From Actinokineospora diospyrosa (GTDB lineage: Bacteria; Actinomycetota; Actinomycetes; Mycobacteriales; Pseudonocardiaceae): a DNA stretch of 64,000 nt. The notes beneath the pieces are model-generated. The model was given only the letters and a program-made list of their open reading frames with translations. It made no database searches and was not told the origin of the DNA. The stretch spans positions 124,001-188,000 of the forward strand of contig NZ_JAMTCO010000003.1 of assembly GCF_024171925.1 (NCBI RefSeq), given 5' to 3'. The position numbers were made by a program, and so were the translations under genes. Of the stretch, positions 61,454-64,000 are shown piece by piece (within the stretch, counting starts at the first letter, position 1; each line of letters opens with the position of its first letter).

Positions 61454-64000
61454 CTACCGCTCCTCCACCGCCCCCAACAACTGTCGAGGCAGCCCCGCAG
61501 GCAGGTCCGTCCGCCGACTCACGTTCAGCTTCCGGTAGACCCGCGTCAGATGCTGCTCCACCGTACTAACCGTGATGTACAGCTTCCCGCCGATTTCCCG
61601 ATTCGTATGCCCTAACGCCGCCAGCACGGCCACTCGCCGCTCGGCCTCGCTCAACGCGTCCATTCCCGTGGGCTCCCGATGACGGCCAGTCTGCTCCGGT
61701 ACCTCAGGCTCTCGCCCGGGCAACAACTCCCGGCTCAACGGCTCCGCGTGGCATCCCTTGGCCATCTGCAATGCCCGCCGTGCAACAGTTCGGGCCTTTT
61801 CGCACTCCCCGGCGGCGCTGTGCGCATGGCTCAGGTCGAGCAACGCTCGGGCTAGCTCGAACCGATCCCCGCCCGTGTGCAACAACTCCACGGCCTCGGT
61901 CAGCAACGCTACCCGTCGATCAGCGGTCGATGCCGTGGCCAAGATTCGCAGCGTCGTGCCCCGCGTGCGGGCACCCTCGCAGCCGGGCCGGGTCAACTGG
62001 TCCGCCATCAAAGCGCGAGCGGTCTCCCGGTTCCCCAGTGCCAACTGCGCTTGGGCCGCGCCTGCTCGCCAGGGGACGAGGGCCGGAAGGTCTACGTCCC
62101 AACCGGACATCAGTTCGCCGCAGCGCTGGAAGTCGGCGAGTGCCGCATGTGGACGGTCGGTCGCCAGGTAGTGCGAACCGCGGGCGTACAGGTACTGCAG
62201 GCCGAACTGCGTCTGGTACATCGCTTCGGGAACCGGGACCCGCAGCAGGGCGGCGGCCTCTTCGTGCTTGCCCATCGCGGTCGCGGCGGCTACTCCGGTG
62301 GAGAGCGGTACCCCGATCGCGACGCCCCATCCCTGGGGGGAGAGCTTGTCGAAGGCCGCGGTGGCGAACTCGGCCGCGGCGGGTAGGTCTCCTTGTCGCA
62401 GCGCCACTTCCGCGCGCATGGCGCCGATCACGGCCTGCCAGGTCAGCGCGCCGCGGGCGGTCGCGTCGGCCAGCAGGGCGTCGCACCAGTGCGCGGCGCG
62501 GTCGTTGCGGTCGGCGTGGACCAGGGCCGCCAGGGCGGAGAGCTGGGAGCCGAGGGTCTGCTCGCCGAGCCTGCAGCTCTGCAGGATGTGTTCGGCGGCG
62601 ACCACGATCTCCTCGCGGGGACCGCCGAAGCGCACCCGGTCGAGCATCGCCGACGCCCGGGTCCACGGGTTGGCGAGCAGGGCGGGGGCCGGGCCGCTCT
62701 CCGGGGCGGGCACACCTGCGACGACCGGGGGATAGAGGAAGGCGAGCCAGTGGAACACCAGGCTCAGCTGCCCGGCCATCGGCGCGTCCCGGTTGGCCGC
62801 GGCGGCGGCCAGGTCGGACAGCGTGCCCGAGAGCTCGTCGGTGTGGCCGTACCAGAGCAAGAACTTGGCCAGGTGCACGGCGTTGCGGTCCGACAGCTTG
62901 CCCTGGGCCCGCGCCGCGCGCAGCGACGGCAGGTGCCGGGCGGCCGCGCTCGGGTTGCGGCGCCACTCGACCCGCAGCAGCTGGGTGGTGATGTCGGCGC
63001 GCTCGTCGGCGTCCTGGCTGGTGCGCGCGGCCAGTTCCAGCCTGCGCACGGCGAGGTCCATCCGGTCGGCGACCAGGTCCTCCTGCGCCGCGTGCCGCAG
63101 CACCTCGACCGCCCACGCCGCGTCGGCGGGGTCGTCGGCGTGCTCGGCCGCGGTCAGGTGCCGGGCGACCTCGTCGGCGGGGGCGCCGTCGCGGTAGAGC
63201 AGGCGGGCGGCCCTGGCGTGCAGCGCGTGGCGGTCCGCGGGGGCGATGCTGTCGAGCACGGCGGCCTTGGCGACGGGGTGCCGGAACCGGCCGCCGTCGA
63301 GCAGGCCCGCCAGCTCCAGGACGTCGAGCACCTGGGCGGCCGCGTCGGAGGTGATGTCGAGCAGGGCGCCGAGCAGCACCGGCGAACCGGCGGCGCCGAG
63401 CAGCGCGAGCCCGCGCGCGACCTGCAGCATCGCGGGTTCCCAGCGGTGCAGGCAGGCGAGCACCGCGGTGCCGAACTCCTGGCCGACCACGACCGCGCCG
63501 TCGCCGGGGCGCTGGCCTGCGCGGGCCGCCGCGTTGTGGTCGTTGACCAGCGCGGTGACCAGCAGCGGGTTGCCGCCGCTGACCGCGTGGTGCACCGGGG
63601 CGAGCACCTGCGCGGTGGCCGGGTCGAGCCTGCCCGCGAGCAGCTCGGCGACCCCGGCGCGGCTGAGCGGGGCCAGCCGCAGGTGGGTGGTGTTGGGCTG
63701 GCGGGTGACCTCGGCGCGGAACACCGCCTGGGTCGGCCGGGGCAGCGCCCACTCGGTCAGCAGCACCAGCACCCGGGCGAACCGCATCCTGCGGCGCAGG
63801 TAGAGCAGCGCCTGCAGCGACTCGGCGTCGGCGAACTGGACGTCGTCGACGGTGATCACGACGGTCCGGTCGCGGGCCAGCTCCAGCAGCGCCGCGCACA
63901 CCTCGTCGAGCACCCGCGCGCCCGCCCGGCCGATCGCGGTCGGATCGCTCAGGTCGGCGGGGTTGGCCCGTTCGGCCGCGGCACCGGTCCCGCCGAGCAG
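61454..64000 (-). CDS. LuxR-family ATP-binding transcriptional regulator (N-terminus beyond window)
   Basis: At least 848 residues, open at the right edge, so Walker A is not visible. The Walker B region TVVITVDDVQFADAESLQAL follows about 50 residues in, then AAA/STAND helical domains, a long TPR-like region, and a C-terminal LuxR HTH (LSEAERRVAVLAALGHTNRE then VSTVEQHLTRVYRKLNVSRR). LAL/AfsR-type regulators of this size often control antibiotic or catabolic clusters; the target is unknown. Distinct from the regulator at 16-18 kb. Confidence 0.9.
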   Translation of the reverse strand: MLGGTGAAAERANPADLSDPTAIGRAGARVLDEVCAALLELARDRTVVITVDDVQFADAESLQALLYLRRRMRFARVLVLLTEWALPRPTQAVFRAEVTRQPNTTHLRLAPLSRAGVAELLAGRLDPATAQVLAPVHHAVSGGNPLLVTALVNDHNAAARAGQRPGDGAVVVGQEFGTAVLACLHRWEPAMLQVARGLALLGAAGSPVLLGALLDITSDAAAQVLDVLELAGLLDGGRFRHPVAKAAVLDSIAPADRHALHARAARLLYRDGAPADEVARHLTAAEHADDPADAAWAVEVLRHAAQEDLVADRMDLAVRRLELAARTSQDADERADITTQLLRVEWRRNPSAAARHLPSLRAARAQGKLSDRNAVHLAKFLLWYGHTDELSGTLSDLAAAAANRDAPMAGQLSLVFHWLAFLYPPVVAGVPAPESGPAPALLANPWTRASAMLDRVRFGGPREEIVVAAEHILQSCRLGEQTLGSQLSALAALVHADRNDRAAHWCDALLADATARGALTWQAVIGAMRAEVALRQGDLPAAAEFATAAFDKLSPQGWGVAIGVPLSTGVAAATAMGKHEEAAALLRVPVPEAMYQTQFGLQYLYARGSHYLATDRPHAALADFQRCGELMSGWDVDLPALVPWRAGAAQAQLALGNRETARALMADQLTRPGCEGARTRGTTLRILATASTADRRVALLTEAVELLHTGGDRFELARALLDLSHAHSAAGECEKARTVARRALQMAKGCHAEPLSRELLPGREPEVPEQTGRHREPTGMDALSEAERRVAVLAALGHTNREIGGKLYITVSTVEQHLTRVYRKLNVSRRTDLPAGLPRQLLGAVEER

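Noticed and set aside
60013-61569. 518-codon plus-strand and 360-codon minus-strand frames over the repeats
   Set aside because: Their translations just repeat the 69-bp units and hairpin arms; no independent coding evidence.

Overview
The window is chromosomal DNA from a very high-GC actinobacterium. Many GTG starts, one probable TTG start, 1-4 base start/stop overlaps between co-directional genes, a DprE2-like oxidoreductase, IniB/IniA/IniC-like proteins, a calerythrin-like EF-hand protein and family 2B encapsulins all point to the Pseudonocardiales (Actinokineospora/Saccharothrix-like). That placement is inference. I saw no rRNA, tRNA, CRISPR array, transposase, PKS or NRPS.

Layout. (1) 1-4.6 kb: minus-strand glgX-treY-treZ operon that makes trehalose from glycogen; treZ runs off the left edge. 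(2) 4.8-6.0 kb: membrane-anchored Ser/Thr kinase. (3) 6.1-8.5 kb: coupled operon of a Gly/Ala/Asp-repeat peptide, a JmjC-type oxygenase and a sucrase/ferredoxin-like protein. (4) 8.5-10.2 kb: SDR-type oxidoreductase and a small unknown. (5) 10.3-18.3 kb: iniBAC-like cell-envelope locus (IniB-like protein, two dynamin-like GTPases), divergent from an Hsp70-like ATPase and a large LuxR-type ATPase regulator. (6) 18.4-26.6 kb: a TerY-P-triad-type phosphosignalling system with three atypical kinases, a DUF4407 membrane protein, a VWA protein, a PP2C phosphatase and a LIM-like/DA1-like metallopeptidase, nearly all with overlapping start and stop codons. (7) 27.1-31.2 kb: polyprenyl diphosphate synthase and two tandem family 2B encapsulin shell genes. 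(8) 32.8-47.1 kb: a divergent biosynthetic cluster. Six genes run leftwards (two DegT aminotransferases, UbiA prenyltransferase, FAD amine oxidase, methyltransferase, AMP ligase) and seven run rightwards (two Gfo/Idh dehydrogenases, TIM-barrel isomerase, M20 hydrolase, Ldh2-type dehydrogenase, an unknown, FAD monooxygenase). Next to it lie an NDP-sugar dehydrogenase, a secreted peptide and a DUF3050 protein (47-50 kb). (9) 50-60 kb: mostly single housekeeping or stress genes: EF-hand protein, Ada-AlkA fusion, TetR, Rv0909-like antitoxin homologue, ABC-F ATPase with a 28-codon coupled mini-ORF, esterase, streptogrisin-type protease, cysteine-desulfurase-like protein, YceI, DUF1707 protein. (10) 60-61.4 kb: repeat-rich non-coding DNA. 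(11) 61.5 kb to the edge: LuxR-type regulator, open at the right edge.

Most unusual are the non-coding structures. Three dispersed hairpin elements, each exactly 147 bp, lie in three convergent intergenic regions (26.7, 32.6 and 60.6 kb). Their arms carry compensatory changes, and two share flanking 62-70 bp tandem repeats and a common right flank. A cluster of six DnaA-box-like sites, in three pairs with an identical 19 bp pitch, lies at 60.97-61.25 kb. The best candidates for undescribed protein systems are the repeat-peptide/JmjC operon, the TerY-like operon with a LIM-DA1 peptidase, and the 13-gene divergent pathway.
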